DNA of 64,000 nt from Blautia sp. An81 (GTDB taxonomy: Bacteria; Bacillota; Clostridia; Lachnospirales; Lachnospiraceae): the NCBI RefSeq assembly GCF_002161285.1, contig NZ_NFHH01000007.1, positions 109,252 through 173,251 of the forward strand. Reading direction: 5' to 3'. This document shows, piece after piece, positions 48,773 to 57,439 of the stretch (positions are counted from its first letter, which is position 1; each line of letters begins with the position of its first letter). The notes beneath the pieces were generated by a model, which worked only from the letters and a program-made list of their open reading frames with translations, made no database searches and was not told the DNA's origin. A program made the position numbers and the translations under genes.

Positions 48773-49586
48773 CTATAAAAAAAGTATCGTACCGCAGATT
48801 GAAGCAATTTATGCGTCTCTGTCGCCTACGGAAAAAAACATAGCGGATTTTTTCATTCACAATCACCAGTGCATGGACTTTTCGGCAAAAAATATTTCTT
48901 CTTTACTTTTTGTATCCGAACCGTCTCTTTCCAGATTTGCAAAAAAATGCGGATATAAAGGCTATCGTGAGTTTGTATTCTACTATAAGGAAGGGTTAAG
49001 TGAAAAGGTCACTCCTTTGATCACAGATAATTCTACCACCCAGGTTTTAGATACCTATCAGGAGCTTTTAAATAAAAGCTATGCATTAGTAGATAACGCC
49101 CAGTTAAACAGGATCTGTGAAATTTTTGCAAAGCAGAAAAGATTTTACGTATATGGAAAGGGCAGTTCCGGATTAGCCGCTCAGGAGATGAAACTCCGCT
49201 TTATGCGTATCGGCTTAAACATAGAGGCCATCTCCGACAACCATGTAATGAAGATGAATTCCGTACTGTTAGACGATACTTGTGTAGTGATCGGGATCAG
49301 TATCAGCAGCAAAACTCCTGAGGTCATGACGTCTTTAAAGGCGGCAAAAGCAGCCGGCGCCATTGTCATACTGATGACTTCTCACAGAGAGCCCCAGCAG
49401 TTTGAATTTTGTGATGAAGTTGTGCTGCTTGCGTTACGTGAAAACCTGGAAAACGGGAAAGCCATTTCCCCCCAGTTCCCAATCCTTATCATGCTGGATA
49501 TCTTCTACTCGCATTTTCTGAACTACGACACCCAGCGTAAAGAGATGCTCCATGACTATACCTTGAATGTTCTAAGTCATTCATAA
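48765..49586 (+). CDS. RpiR-family regulator with SIS domain
   Basis: A 273-residue regulator with an N-terminal RpiR helix-turn-helix (about 1-77, AKNISSLLFVSEPSLSRFAKKCGYKGYREF) and a C-terminal SIS phosphosugar-binding domain (YVYGKGSSGLAAQEMKLRFMRIG; GISISSKTPEVMTSLKAAKAAGA). It overlaps nanK by 8 bp, so it is translationally coupled to the pathway. It is the likely controller of both nan transcription units, with ManNAc-6-P or GlcNAc-6-P as plausible effectors by analogy with other RpiR-type nan regulators. The candidate operators are at 46000 and 46070. Confidence 0.9.
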   Translation: MSNYKKSIVPQIEAIYASLSPTEKNIADFFIHNHQCMDFSAKNISSLLFVSEPSLSRFAKKCGYKGYREFVFYYKEGLSEKVTPLITDNSTTQVLDTYQELLNKSYALVDNAQLNRICEIFAKQKRFYVYGKGSSGLAAQEMKLRFMRIGLNIEAISDNHVMKMNSVLLDDTCVVIGISISSKTPEVMTSLKAAKAAGAIVILMTSHREPQQFEFCDEVVLLALRENLENGKAISPQFPILIMLDIFYSHFLNYDTQRKEMLHDYTLNVLSHS

Positions 49587-49604
49587 CTTTATTTATAACA
49601 GGCG

Positions 49605-49645
49605 AAAGGAGAACAGATTATCACAATAATCTGTTAAATTTTAAA
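49605..49645 (+). promoter_or_regulatory. Ribosome binding site separated from its start by a hairpin
   Basis: The Shine-Dalgarno aaaggaga (49605-49612) lies 33 nt before the esterase ATG, too far for normal use. A perfect hairpin acagattat/ataatctgt (49613-49634) begins at its edge. When folded it leaves an 11-nt spacing to the ATG. Confidence 0.6.
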
Positions 49646-50470
49646 ATGATCTGTAAACGTATTCCTATACAGACAGATGGCTCCGCAGCGGATACCCATC
49701 TGGACACTTATATCCTGGAAGATTATATAAATGCCAAAACCGACTGGACCCGTCCTTTGGTGGTGATCCTCCCCGGCGGCTCTTATGCCATGACTTCAAA
49801 CAGAGAGGCCGAACCGGTAGCGCTTCAGATAAACAGCATCGGCTATCATGCTGCGATTCTTCGGTATTCCTGCGCACCGGCCACTTATCCTACGTCCCTC
49901 CATGAACTTGCTTTATCCGTCAAATATCTTAGAGAGCACGCTGCACAGTGGCATATCAATCCTGACAAGATTATCATCATGGGATTTTCTGCCGGAGGAC
50001 ATCTGGCTGCCAGTTACGGCGTGTTCTGGCAGGAAAAGCATATGGCAGACGCCGCCGGATGCAGCAGCGGCTGCCTCAAGCCTCAGGGACTTGTTCTCTG
50101 CTATCCGGTGATCAGTTCCGAAGATTCCATTGCCCATACCGAAAGTATCCAAAACCTTCTGGGAAATTCTTATGAACGCCTGAAAGAAAAAATGTCCCTG
50201 GAAAATCAGGTAACGGATCTTGTTCCCCCTGCTTTTCTGTGGCATACTTTTTCGGATGATACCGTGCCGTTCTGGAATTCCTTCCGTTTTGCAGAAGCTT
50301 TAGGGAAAGCCGGAATCCCTGTAGAATATCATCTGTACCCATGTGGTATGCATGGTCTGAGTCTGGCAACTGAAAGCATCTGCAATGGAGACCCAAACAC
50401 TATAGAAGAAAGCTGCCAGAGCTGGATAAGGCTCCTTCAGTCCTGGCTGATGCATACTTTCGGACTTTAA
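49646..50470 (+). CDS. Alpha/beta-hydrolase, probable carbohydrate esterase
   Basis: A 274-residue BD-FAE/acetyl-esterase-like hydrolase. The oxyanion segment is LPGGSYAMTS (42-51), the nucleophile elbow is GFSAGG (S115), the acid is in SDDTVP (D204/D205) and the histidine is in GMHGLS (H235). There is no signal peptide, so it acts in the cytoplasm. Within the nan operon it may remove O-acetyl groups from imported sialic acids; this is inference from context, and xylan- or ferulate-type esters are alternatives. Last gene before the operon terminator. Confidence 0.85.
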   Translation: MICKRIPIQTDGSAADTHLDTYILEDYINAKTDWTRPLVVILPGGSYAMTSNREAEPVALQINSIGYHAAILRYSCAPATYPTSLHELALSVKYLREHAAQWHINPDKIIIMGFSAGGHLAASYGVFWQEKHMADAAGCSSGCLKPQGLVLCYPVISSEDSIAHTESIQNLLGNSYERLKEKMSLENQVTDLVPPAFLWHTFSDDTVPFWNSFRFAEALGKAGIPVEYHLYPCGMHGLSLATESICNGDPNTIEESCQSWIRLLQSWLMHTFGL

Positions 50471-50488
50471 ATTCTTATAATCTTATAC

Positions 50489-50541
50489 AAAAAGAAGAAA
50501 ACTGCCTCAGCACTTGTATTGCGGGGCAGTTTTCTTCTTTT
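50489..50541 (+). terminator. nan operon terminator
   Basis: 17-bp stem aaaagaagaaaactgcc/ggcagttttcttctttt (arms 50489-50507 and 50525-50541) with a U-rich 3' arm. Confidence 0.8.
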
Positions 50542-50546
50542 ATACA

Positions 50547-50575
50547 TTGCTATAAATAAAAAAATCGCATATAAT
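50547..50575 (+). promoter_or_regulatory. dacF promoter
   Basis: TTGCTA (50547-50552), 17-bp spacer, TATAAT (50570-50575). Confidence 0.78.
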
Positions 50576-50622
50576 AATTCAAGAAAATCCAAAAGCAATG
50601 AACGAAAGAGGATACTTATAAT

Positions 50623-52128
50623 ATGAAAGCCAAAAAGCAAAAAGCCGCCGTCCTGCTGCTGACTGCGGTCTTATCTATGAATCTGCAGACGGTCTGCCTC
50701 CTGGCGGCTGCTCCTGACGCCCGGGCCGCTGTGCATGTACAGGAAAACAGCCCGGAAGCTCCCGAAGCCCAGGAACCGGCCATGCCCGAAAGCTACGAAT
50801 GGGAAATTCAGTCCAACGATATTGCCGGATGGCCTCAGGGCCCGAAGATTATTGCTGAAACAGGAATCGTCATGGACCTGGACACCGGAGAAATCCTATA
50901 TGCCAAAGGCATTGACGAAAAACGGGCGCCTGCCAGTATTACAAAGATCATGACTGCTATGCTGGCCATTGAAAAGGTTCCCCTGGACACAGAGATCACA
51001 TTTACCGACGAGGTAAACAATATCGAGCCAGGAAGCACTCATATCGGCATTAAGCCAGGGGAAACTCTGTCTATGGAGGAGAGTCTTTATGGTATCCTCC
51101 TGGGCTCTGCCAATGAAGTTTCTTCCGGAGTGGCAGAATATATCGGCGGGACCGTCCAGGCATTTGTAGATATGATGAACCAGAGGGCCCAGGAGCTGGG
51201 ATGCAAGAATACCCATTTTGTCAATGCCAATGGTCTGTATGCCGATGACCACTATACCACAGCCAGAGACATGGCTCTCATCGCCCAGGCTGCATTTCAG
51301 AATGAAACTTTCCGGAATATTATCAAAACCCCATACTATATCATTCCCCCCACAAATATTACAGCGGAAGAGCGCTGGATCAACAATCATCATCAGATGA
51401 TCCAAGAGGGGGAGCATTATTATGAAGGATGCCTTGGGGGCAAAACCGGATATACAGTAAAAGCCGGAAATACTCTGGTGACTTATGCGGAAAGAAATTC
51501 CATGCGCCTTGTCTGTGTTGTTTTAAAAGGTACTACGGAATATTATAATGACACGAAAAATCTTCTGGATTACGGTTTCAATAATTTTGAAAAACTAAAG
51601 CTTTCATCGGAGATTCTGGCTGAGTCAGATTCCCTGGCTTCTTATCTGAAAGACCAGGGCCTGCTGGACGCTGCAGTAGAGAACTCTTCTGCAGATGTTC
51701 CCGTAAATCCCTCTCAGGATATTACCTGCCAGGCGGAAATTGAAAATAACATGCTGAATCTGGACTTCTATTATGGGGATACCCTTCTGAGCAGTTCCAG
51801 TCAGGAGGCTTCCCAGGAAATCCTGACAGCAGCTCAGACCTATGACCTGCAGCAAAGACAAAGCCAGCAGGCCGCTGACAGCCAGCCTGCATCTACAGAA
51901 ACAGAAAAAGACTCCAGCAGTTCTTCTTCCACTGTAAATCATAACTCTCTGGATGGATTTTTCCAGGAAGCCCTGTCTATTTTCCAGGGACTCCCCAGTT
52001 GGAAGTATCCTGCTCTGGGGCTTCTGGCCGGTGCATTTATTTTCTATATCGTACTCTTGATCATTAAAATCCGCCGGGCTTTCAGTTCTAAAAAACATAA
52101 AAAGTCCCGGAAGAAGAAAAAAAGTTAA
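50623..52128 (+). CDS. dacF: D-alanyl-D-alanine carboxypeptidase (DacF-like)
   Basis: Penicillin-binding protein 5-type carboxypeptidase trimming peptidoglycan stem peptides outside the membrane. The 501 residues comprise a signal peptide (about 1-30), the catalytic domain with SITK (S105, K108), SAN (162-164) and KTG (274-276), a C-terminal beta domain, a Ser/Gln-rich linker (about 400-445), and a C-terminal transmembrane helix (about 462-482) ending in a Lys/Arg-rich tail. The C-terminal helix gives firm anchoring instead of the usual amphipathic helix. Start ATG with AGAGGA 10 bp upstream. Heads a probable operon with the two downstream genes. Confidence 0.93.
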   Translation: MKAKKQKAAVLLLTAVLSMNLQTVCLLAAAPDARAAVHVQENSPEAPEAQEPAMPESYEWEIQSNDIAGWPQGPKIIAETGIVMDLDTGEILYAKGIDEKRAPASITKIMTAMLAIEKVPLDTEITFTDEVNNIEPGSTHIGIKPGETLSMEESLYGILLGSANEVSSGVAEYIGGTVQAFVDMMNQRAQELGCKNTHFVNANGLYADDHYTTARDMALIAQAAFQNETFRNIIKTPYYIIPPTNITAEERWINNHHQMIQEGEHYYEGCLGGKTGYTVKAGNTLVTYAERNSMRLVCVVLKGTTEYYNDTKNLLDYGFNNFEKLKLSSEILAESDSLASYLKDQGLLDAAVENSSADVPVNPSQDITCQAEIENNMLNLDFYYGDTLLSSSSQEASQEILTAAQTYDLQQRQSQQAADSQPASTETEKDSSSSSSTVNHNSLDGFFQEALSIFQGLPSWKYPALGLLAGAFIFYIVLLIIKIRRAFSSKKHKKSRKKKKS

Positions 52129-52157
52129 ATGTTTTACACTCCAAGGAGATTTGACAG

Positions 52158-52889
52158 ATGAGAATAACTTATATTGGTCACAGCGGTTTTCTGGCAGAAT
52201 TTTCCCATTGCTGCTGTCTCTTTGATTATTACCAGGGAGAAATTCCTGCAACAGATGAAGACAAGCCTCTTTTTGTCTTTGTCTCTCACCGGCATCAGGA
52301 CCATTTTAATCCGAAAATTTTTCATATCACCGGGCCAAAAGAAATTCATTACATCCTCTCCTCCGATACCAGACGGTACATGAGAGATCACATGGACTTA
52401 TCTGGCCTGCATTTTATGAAAGCTGAGGAATCTCTTACCTTGACCTGGAATGGCGCCACCTGTTCTATGACTGTAAAAACCCTCCATTCCACAGACTGCG
52501 GTGTAGCTTTTCTGATACACACAGAAGACAAAAACATTTATCATGCTGGGGATTTAAACTGGTGGGTATGGCCGGGGGAATCGAAACAATACAATAACAA
52601 TATGACAGCAAATTTCAAAAAGTATACCGAACCACTGAAAGGCCTGGAGCTTTTTGCCGCGTTCCTGCCTCTGGACCCCAGGCAGGAAGAATGGTACGAT
52701 AAGGGATTTTCTTATATACTGGAAAACACCAGAACCAGATACGCTTTTCCCATGCACTTCTGGAAAGATTTCTCCGTTATTCCAAAATATCTTTCCACTC
52801 CCACTGGGAAAGCCCATAAAAATGAGATCATGATTCTAGAAAAGGAAGGACAGATTATGAACTGTCCAGAAGACAAGGAGGACAAATAA
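52158..52889 (+). CDS. Metallo-beta-lactamase-fold hydrolase
   Basis: A 243-residue protein with the MBL-fold metal signature HRHQDH (H44, H46, D48, H49), a downstream HAGDLN motif and a final histidine in the FPMHF segment. It lacks a signal peptide. It resembles UlaG-like or YcfX-type MBL hydrolases, but the substrate is unknown. AAGGAGA precedes the ATG, 29 bp after dacF. Its stop directly abuts the next gene's ATG. Confidence 0.85.
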   Translation: MRITYIGHSGFLAEFSHCCCLFDYYQGEIPATDEDKPLFVFVSHRHQDHFNPKIFHITGPKEIHYILSSDTRRYMRDHMDLSGLHFMKAEESLTLTWNGATCSMTVKTLHSTDCGVAFLIHTEDKNIYHAGDLNWWVWPGESKQYNNNMTANFKKYTEPLKGLELFAAFLPLDPRQEEWYDKGFSYILENTRTRYAFPMHFWKDFSVIPKYLSTPTGKAHKNEIMILEKEGQIMNCPEDKEDK

Positions 52890-53258
52890 ATGAAGTTTCA
52901 GATGATCCACGAAAACTATAACGTAAGAGATTTAGACCGTTCTCTGGCATTCTACGAAAAAGCCCTTGGTCTGAAAGAAAAACGCCGCACAGAGGCAAAA
53001 GATGGCTCCTTTATCATTGTGTATCTTGGAAATGACACTACAGATTTTGAGCTGGAGCTTACCTGGCTCCGGGACTTTGACAGAGATTACAATCTGGGAG
53101 ACTGTGAGTTCCATCTGGCTTTCCGTACTGCTGATTTCGACCAGGCCCACAAACTTCATGAAGAGATGGGATGCATCTGCTTTGAGAATCCGGATATGGG
53201 AATTTATTTCATTAAAGACCCTGATGGATACTGGCTGGAGATTGTGCCAGAGAGATAA
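52890..53258 (+). CDS. Glyoxalase/VOC-family protein
   Basis: A 122-residue vicinal-oxygen-chelate protein with the two beta-alpha-beta-beta-beta modules of glyoxalase I and probable metal ligands H7, E54 or E56, H75 and E117. Annotated lactoylglutathione lyases of this size are common in Lachnospiraceae, which generally lack glutathione, so the thiol cofactor and substrate are uncertain. It is coupled to the MBL gene (TAAATG) with AAGGAGGA inside that gene's end. An MBL/VOC pair could recall the GloB/GloA pair of methylglyoxal detoxification. Confidence 0.88.
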   Translation: MKFQMIHENYNVRDLDRSLAFYEKALGLKEKRRTEAKDGSFIIVYLGNDTTDFELELTWLRDFDRDYNLGDCEFHLAFRTADFDQAHKLHEEMGCICFENPDMGIYFIKDPDGYWLEIVPER

Positions 53259-53310
53259 AAAAGTGGCCTGACCCGCGAACTTCTCAGTCGGGTCAGACCG
53301 CTTTTATTTT
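53257..53310. terminator. Bidirectional terminator
   Basis: 17-bp stem with two mismatches, aaaagtggcctgacccg/cgggtcagaccgctttt (53259-53305), between the convergent VOC and GH27 genes. It is T-rich on both strands. Confidence 0.88.
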
Positions 53311-53311
53311 C

Positions 53312-54616
53312 TTACTTTACAGATAATTTAAATAATTTTGCATCATGGGCCTTCAGTGTTACCGTAATGTTCGTCTCCACTTCTCCCAGATTTCTTCTCT
53401 CCCACATATCACGGAGAGCTGCTTTTCCCTCTATTCCCAGCTTTTCCAGGTTCACGCTGAACCGCTCCTCCCAGTCTGCTGTATTAAAGACTGCGGCATA
53501 TATATTTCCTTCCTCATCCTCTGCTTTCCACAGGATCAAATCGAAGGAACGGAGTACCTGTCTGGCATTTTTTCCTTTTTTCAACAGACTCAGGACCTCC
53601 GGATTGGTCACCAAGCTCTTTGTCCAGGAATCCATATCTGTCAATTCGCATCCCAGCATTAGGGGAGAGCGGAAAATGCACCACAGAGTCAGCATTGTTC
53701 TCTGCTCTTCTTTTGACAGCAGGGTCTGGCGTTCTCCCAGCCCATGCTCGCAGCCTTTAATAGACAGATGTCCTAAGGGCAGCATGTCACAGTCTGGAAA
53801 ACAGCCTGGGGCCACATAAGGGCTCCACTCATGGCATCGGTCAAACATCTCCATAATGTCCGTCCACCGGTCCCAGAAGTCATTTGTGATTCTCCACATA
53901 TTGGCATTCCTGCTCAGATGCTCTGCCTTATCCAGCATGGCCGGTCCGGGAGAAAGGCTCAGGACTATAGGCCGTCCGCAGGTATCAATAGCTGCCCGAA
54001 GCATTTCTATCTCGTCTCCTCCATAGGCAATAGTGCTCTCATCATTTGGTCTGCCATACTTTACGCAGATATCATCTACTTTGATAAAATCCACTCCCCA
54101 GGAAGCATAAAGCTCGATAATAGAATTATAATATTCCTGGGCTCCCGGTTTTGTAGTGTCCACACCGTACATATCTGTGTTCCAGCAGCAGATAGAGAAA
54201 GGATGGGCGATATCCCTGGCCGTATAGGGCGTCCCCTTTACAGGTGTATTTTTCGCCACTGCCTGGCGGGGAATTCCTCTCATAATATGGATGCCGAATT
54301 TTAATCCTTTTTCATGGATATAATCTGCAATCTTTTTAAAGCCGCCTTCTGCCGCTGAAGGAAAACGATTTGGAGCGGGAACAGCTCTTCCGTATTCATC
54401 CATACAGATATCTGCAAATTTCCGGTAGTGGCTGGAATCAGCCGCCGGCTCATACCACTGTATGTCGCAGACTATGTACTCCCATCCAAACTCCTTTAAG
54501 TTTTCTGCCATATAATCTGCATTCTGCAGAAGCTCCTTTTCCGTTACTGCCGCCCCATAGCAGTCCCAGCTGTTCCAGCCCATAGGGGGCGTAAGGGCAA
54601 ATTCATTTTTATTCAC
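53312..54616 (-). CDS. GH27 glycoside hydrolase, probable alpha-galactosidase
   Basis: A 434-residue enzyme without signal peptide, so intracellular. Family 27 signatures are PPMGWNSWDCYG (10-21), KFGIHIMRGIPR and the nucleophile in DFIKVDDI (D181); the acid/base is in the WRITNDFWDRW segment (D246 or D249). The start is GTG (54614-54616) behind AGGAGGA. It follows the GH36 gene by 34 bp in an alpha-galactoside operon. Family members act on alpha-galactosides, alpha-N-acetylgalactosaminides or beta-L-arabinopyranosides; alpha-galactosidase is most likely here by context. Confidence 0.87.
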   Translation of the reverse strand: MNKNEFALTPPMGWNSWDCYGAAVTEKELLQNADYMAENLKEFGWEYIVCDIQWYEPAADSSHYRKFADICMDEYGRAVPAPNRFPSAAEGGFKKIADYIHEKGLKFGIHIMRGIPRQAVAKNTPVKGTPYTARDIAHPFSICCWNTDMYGVDTTKPGAQEYYNSIIELYASWGVDFIKVDDICVKYGRPNDESTIAYGGDEIEMLRAAIDTCGRPIVLSLSPGPAMLDKAEHLSRNANMWRITNDFWDRWTDIMEMFDRCHEWSPYVAPGCFPDCDMLPLGHLSIKGCEHGLGERQTLLSKEEQRTMLTLWCIFRSPLMLGCELTDMDSWTKSLVTNPEVLSLLKKGKNARQVLRSFDLILWKAEDEEGNIYAAVFNTADWEERFSVNLEKLGIEGKAALRDMWERRNLGEVETNITVTLKAHDAKLFKLSVK

Positions 54617-54650
54617 CTGATGTTCCTCCTGCTTCTTAAAGTACTTTTCG

Positions 54651-56765
54651 TTATTTTAATGTAAATTTGAAAAGCCGTCCACAAGTTTCCTGAGGCATAG
54701 CTATCTTCAGCTCTCCATTTTCCAGACAATAACTGCAGTCTTCCTCTTTCGGATAAATTACAGAAACTGCCTCTACCTGGTCCGCAAAATCAATAGGAAT
54801 GCTTCCCTCTCTGGCATGAGGCATAAACACAGCAAGGTAAGTGTTCTTATCCCCTTTTAATCCATAGGCCAGCACAGAATCTCTCACATCACAGAATCCC
54901 AATGGGAAGAAGGGCACCGCCTCTTTAATCTCTCCGCGTATCTGTTTATATAAATCTATGCCTTCTTTCATAAGCTCCAGATTGCTGCCGCTCATTTTCC
55001 ACACCATGCCGCTGACATAGGGGCGGAGAAGCAGTCCGTTTACCATATTATAAATCGTGTGCTCTCTGTCATCTTCATAGGGATACACCCACATACCTGC
55101 CTGTTCCGGGGTTACGGCACTGGCTACATTTGCAGCAATATAGGAATTATAAATATAGTCTGTCTGATCGCTGGTAGACTGAAGGCTTAAGATCTTCAGC
55201 ATTCCATAGTCCATTCTCTGACCTCCGGAACCGCAGTTTTCAATAATGAGATCCGGGTACTTCCGGAAAATCTCCTCATACCACTGATACAGATATTTAT
55301 AATGTTCCATGATAGCGTCTGCACAGCTGTCAGAGTTCAAGTCGCTGCCATAGCCCATAGTCACATTATAGTCCATCTTAAAGTATTCTACTCCGTAATC
55401 CCGGATCAGCCTGTCTATGGTATCCATACAATATTTACGTACTTCCGGATTCCGGAAGTCCAAAAGATACCGCTTGTTATCTACGTGACGTTTTCCATGT
55501 CGGCAGATAAACCAATCGTCCGGAAGTTTCTGAGCCAGTTCACAGGCAGTTCCCATGACCTCGATTTCCAGCCACAGGCCCATTTTCATACCCTTGCTCT
55601 TGGCATAATCACAGACAGCCTTCAGACCATTTGGAAAACGTTCCGGAGATTCTTTCCATTCTCCTACTCTGTCCCACCAGTAGCCTTTGTCATACCAGCC
55701 GCAGTCCAGGCAGTAGTATTCACAGCCCATTTCCGCAGCCTTATCTATAATGGCTCTTTCCCTTTCATCGGTAGGGTCTCCCATAAGACAGTTCATATAA
55801 TCGTTAAATACCACATACAGTTTCTCATCATCTTCATTTTTTCTTCGAACTGCTCTGCGGTACTGAGTAAGCGCTGCAGCGCCCTGGCTGACATCCCCCT
55901 TTGCTGCTCCAAAGGCCACCGGAACTGTAGCAAAAGACTCTCCTGGCTTCAGATTCTTCCACCATCCCTGCTCCGCCTCTGTGGGACCGCTTAAAGCCAG
56001 ATATAATTTTCCTTCTAAATCAGAGCCGTATTCCACATGCCACTGACCGGAGTGCTCAATCTGAAAGCAATAAGTTTCTTCCGTTTCTGTATCGCGGGCA
56101 AATCCCATAGGAAGATATTCACAGGAAGACCAGGAACCTCTGCCGCTGTAACAGTAACGGTTAATTCCAAATCCCGGTGTATTAAAGCCATCTACCGGCA
56201 TACCGGAAAGATTGACTGTTCTGATGTCTTTCTTTTCCCACTGAGCCTCACAGGACCAGCTGTTTCTGGGTACATAAATCTCCGTTTTCTCATAGTAGGG
56301 CTTCTCACCATTTCCACTGATCCCCTGATAAATAAAGGAGGAAACATATTCAAGCCCCAAGTCTTCTGTTCCCTGATTCTCCAGGCAGCTCCAGGTCTGG
56401 ACTACAGGAATCCCCTCAAAAAACCGCATATGGTAAGTTCCTTTCAGCCCATAGTCTGTTGCCATTGAAATAATAAGTTCCCTGCCTTTTTCTCTTTCCT
56501 CGAAATAATGTCCGGTATATCGGAAATCCAGGGAAGCACTGCTGAGATTATGTTTATATCCATGCATTCCCCTGGTAGTTTTTCCGCTGATCTGCACTTC
56601 CATTACAGGATGATAGTTTTCCGGATCGCTCTTTTTTCTTTCTACACTCCTGGCTTTTTCAGGGACCTGAGAAGAAGAAAAATCCTGAAGTTCAACTACT
56701 CCGTTCTCACAGATCAGAAATTTTACTCGCAAACCATTTTCTTCAATCCTAATCTCTCTTGTCAT
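54651..56765 (-). CDS. GH36 alpha-galactosidase
   Basis: A 704-residue cytoplasmic enzyme that hydrolyses alpha-galactosides such as melibiose and raffinose. It has an N-terminal beta-supersandwich, a TIM barrel with CLDCGWYDKGYW (352-363), the nucleophile in YFKMDYN (D465), ENCGSGGQRMD, and the acid/base in STSDQTD (D533). The barrel is followed by a short C-terminal beta domain. AAAGGAGGA precedes the ATG, just after the YesL-like gene. Family and catalytic residues are clear; exact substrate is not. Confidence 0.94.
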   Translation of the reverse strand: MTREIRIEENGLRVKFLICENGVVELQDFSSSQVPEKARSVERKKSDPENYHPVMEVQISGKTTRGMHGYKHNLSSASLDFRYTGHYFEEREKGRELIISMATDYGLKGTYHMRFFEGIPVVQTWSCLENQGTEDLGLEYVSSFIYQGISGNGEKPYYEKTEIYVPRNSWSCEAQWEKKDIRTVNLSGMPVDGFNTPGFGINRYCYSGRGSWSSCEYLPMGFARDTETEETYCFQIEHSGQWHVEYGSDLEGKLYLALSGPTEAEQGWWKNLKPGESFATVPVAFGAAKGDVSQGAAALTQYRRAVRRKNEDDEKLYVVFNDYMNCLMGDPTDERERAIIDKAAEMGCEYYCLDCGWYDKGYWWDRVGEWKESPERFPNGLKAVCDYAKSKGMKMGLWLEIEVMGTACELAQKLPDDWFICRHGKRHVDNKRYLLDFRNPEVRKYCMDTIDRLIRDYGVEYFKMDYNVTMGYGSDLNSDSCADAIMEHYKYLYQWYEEIFRKYPDLIIENCGSGGQRMDYGMLKILSLQSTSDQTDYIYNSYIAANVASAVTPEQAGMWVYPYEDDREHTIYNMVNGLLLRPYVSGMVWKMSGSNLELMKEGIDLYKQIRGEIKEAVPFFPLGFCDVRDSVLAYGLKGDKNTYLAVFMPHAREGSIPIDFADQVEAVSVIYPKEEDCSYCLENGELKIAMPQETCGRLFKFTLK

Positions 56766-56775
56766 TTTTCCTCCT

Positions 56776-57423
56776 TTACTCCAAGTACCACGGAAGGTCT
56801 GTTGGGTCTTTGTATTTTTTTATTTCTTCTGCTAAGTATTTCTTAAAAATCCTTTCAATAAAGAAGGACCCCAGATAAGCATAAAATCCCGGCAGGATTG
56901 CCATAAGAAAAGGCACAAAATAAATCAGAACAGCCGTAAAAGCCAGTAAAACCAGCAACGCTATTGTACTGGGGAAATGCCTGATGGACATATAAAGTGC
57001 ATATTGGATCTGTCTGATCAAACCTGCCTGGAAACGGGAGATTACTGGAAATATATAAACTATGGTAAACAAAAAGGGACATGCCAGAATAATGCCCAGA
57101 GTACAGATGATGTATGGATTCATCTGTATCCTGCCCTCCAGTGCAGCCAGGATGTAAAGTCCAATGGCCGCTCCGTAAAGCAGATATAGAATCGTAAGGA
57201 TTATTCCCTGTCCCAGGTTGTTTTTAAAAGAGTGAAAAAAAGATTTTACCACAGTTTCCCGGTTTCTTCGGACAACCTTTACTACTGTATAGTACAAAGC
57301 TGCCGTAGCCGGCCCGATAGTTACCACCGGCACTGAGCATATAAGCCAGAGAAAACCAGCTCCCAGTATATCCGCCACCTGGTTTGTTTTATTAAAAACC
57401 GGCGCATCTACTGTAAATTTCAA
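56776..57423 (-). CDS. YesL-family membrane protein (DUF624)
   Basis: A 215-residue protein with five to six transmembrane segments matching the YesL/DUF624 family, commonly encoded beside sugar ABC transporters and YesM/YesN regulators. Function is unknown, perhaps an accessory of the transporter. The start is TTG (57421-57423) with AAGGAG at the right distance; an ATG nearby is out of frame. It lies between the permease remnant and the GH36 gene. Confidence 0.88.
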   Translation of the reverse strand: MKFTVDAPVFNKTNQVADILGAGFLWLICSVPVVTIGPATAALYYTVVKVVRRNRETVVKSFFHSFKNNLGQGIILTILYLLYGAAIGLYILAALEGRIQMNPYIICTLGIILACPFLFTIVYIFPVISRFQAGLIRQIQYALYMSIRHFPSTIALLVLLAFTAVLIYFVPFLMAILPGFYAYLGSFFIERIFKKYLAEEIKKYKDPTDLPWYLE

Positions 57424-57439
57424 ATGTCATACTCCTTTT

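Noticed and set aside
54638..54647. aaagtacttt, the core of the nan palindrome, between GH36 and GH27
   Set aside because: Only 10 bp, located inside an operon far from a promoter; a chance match is likely.
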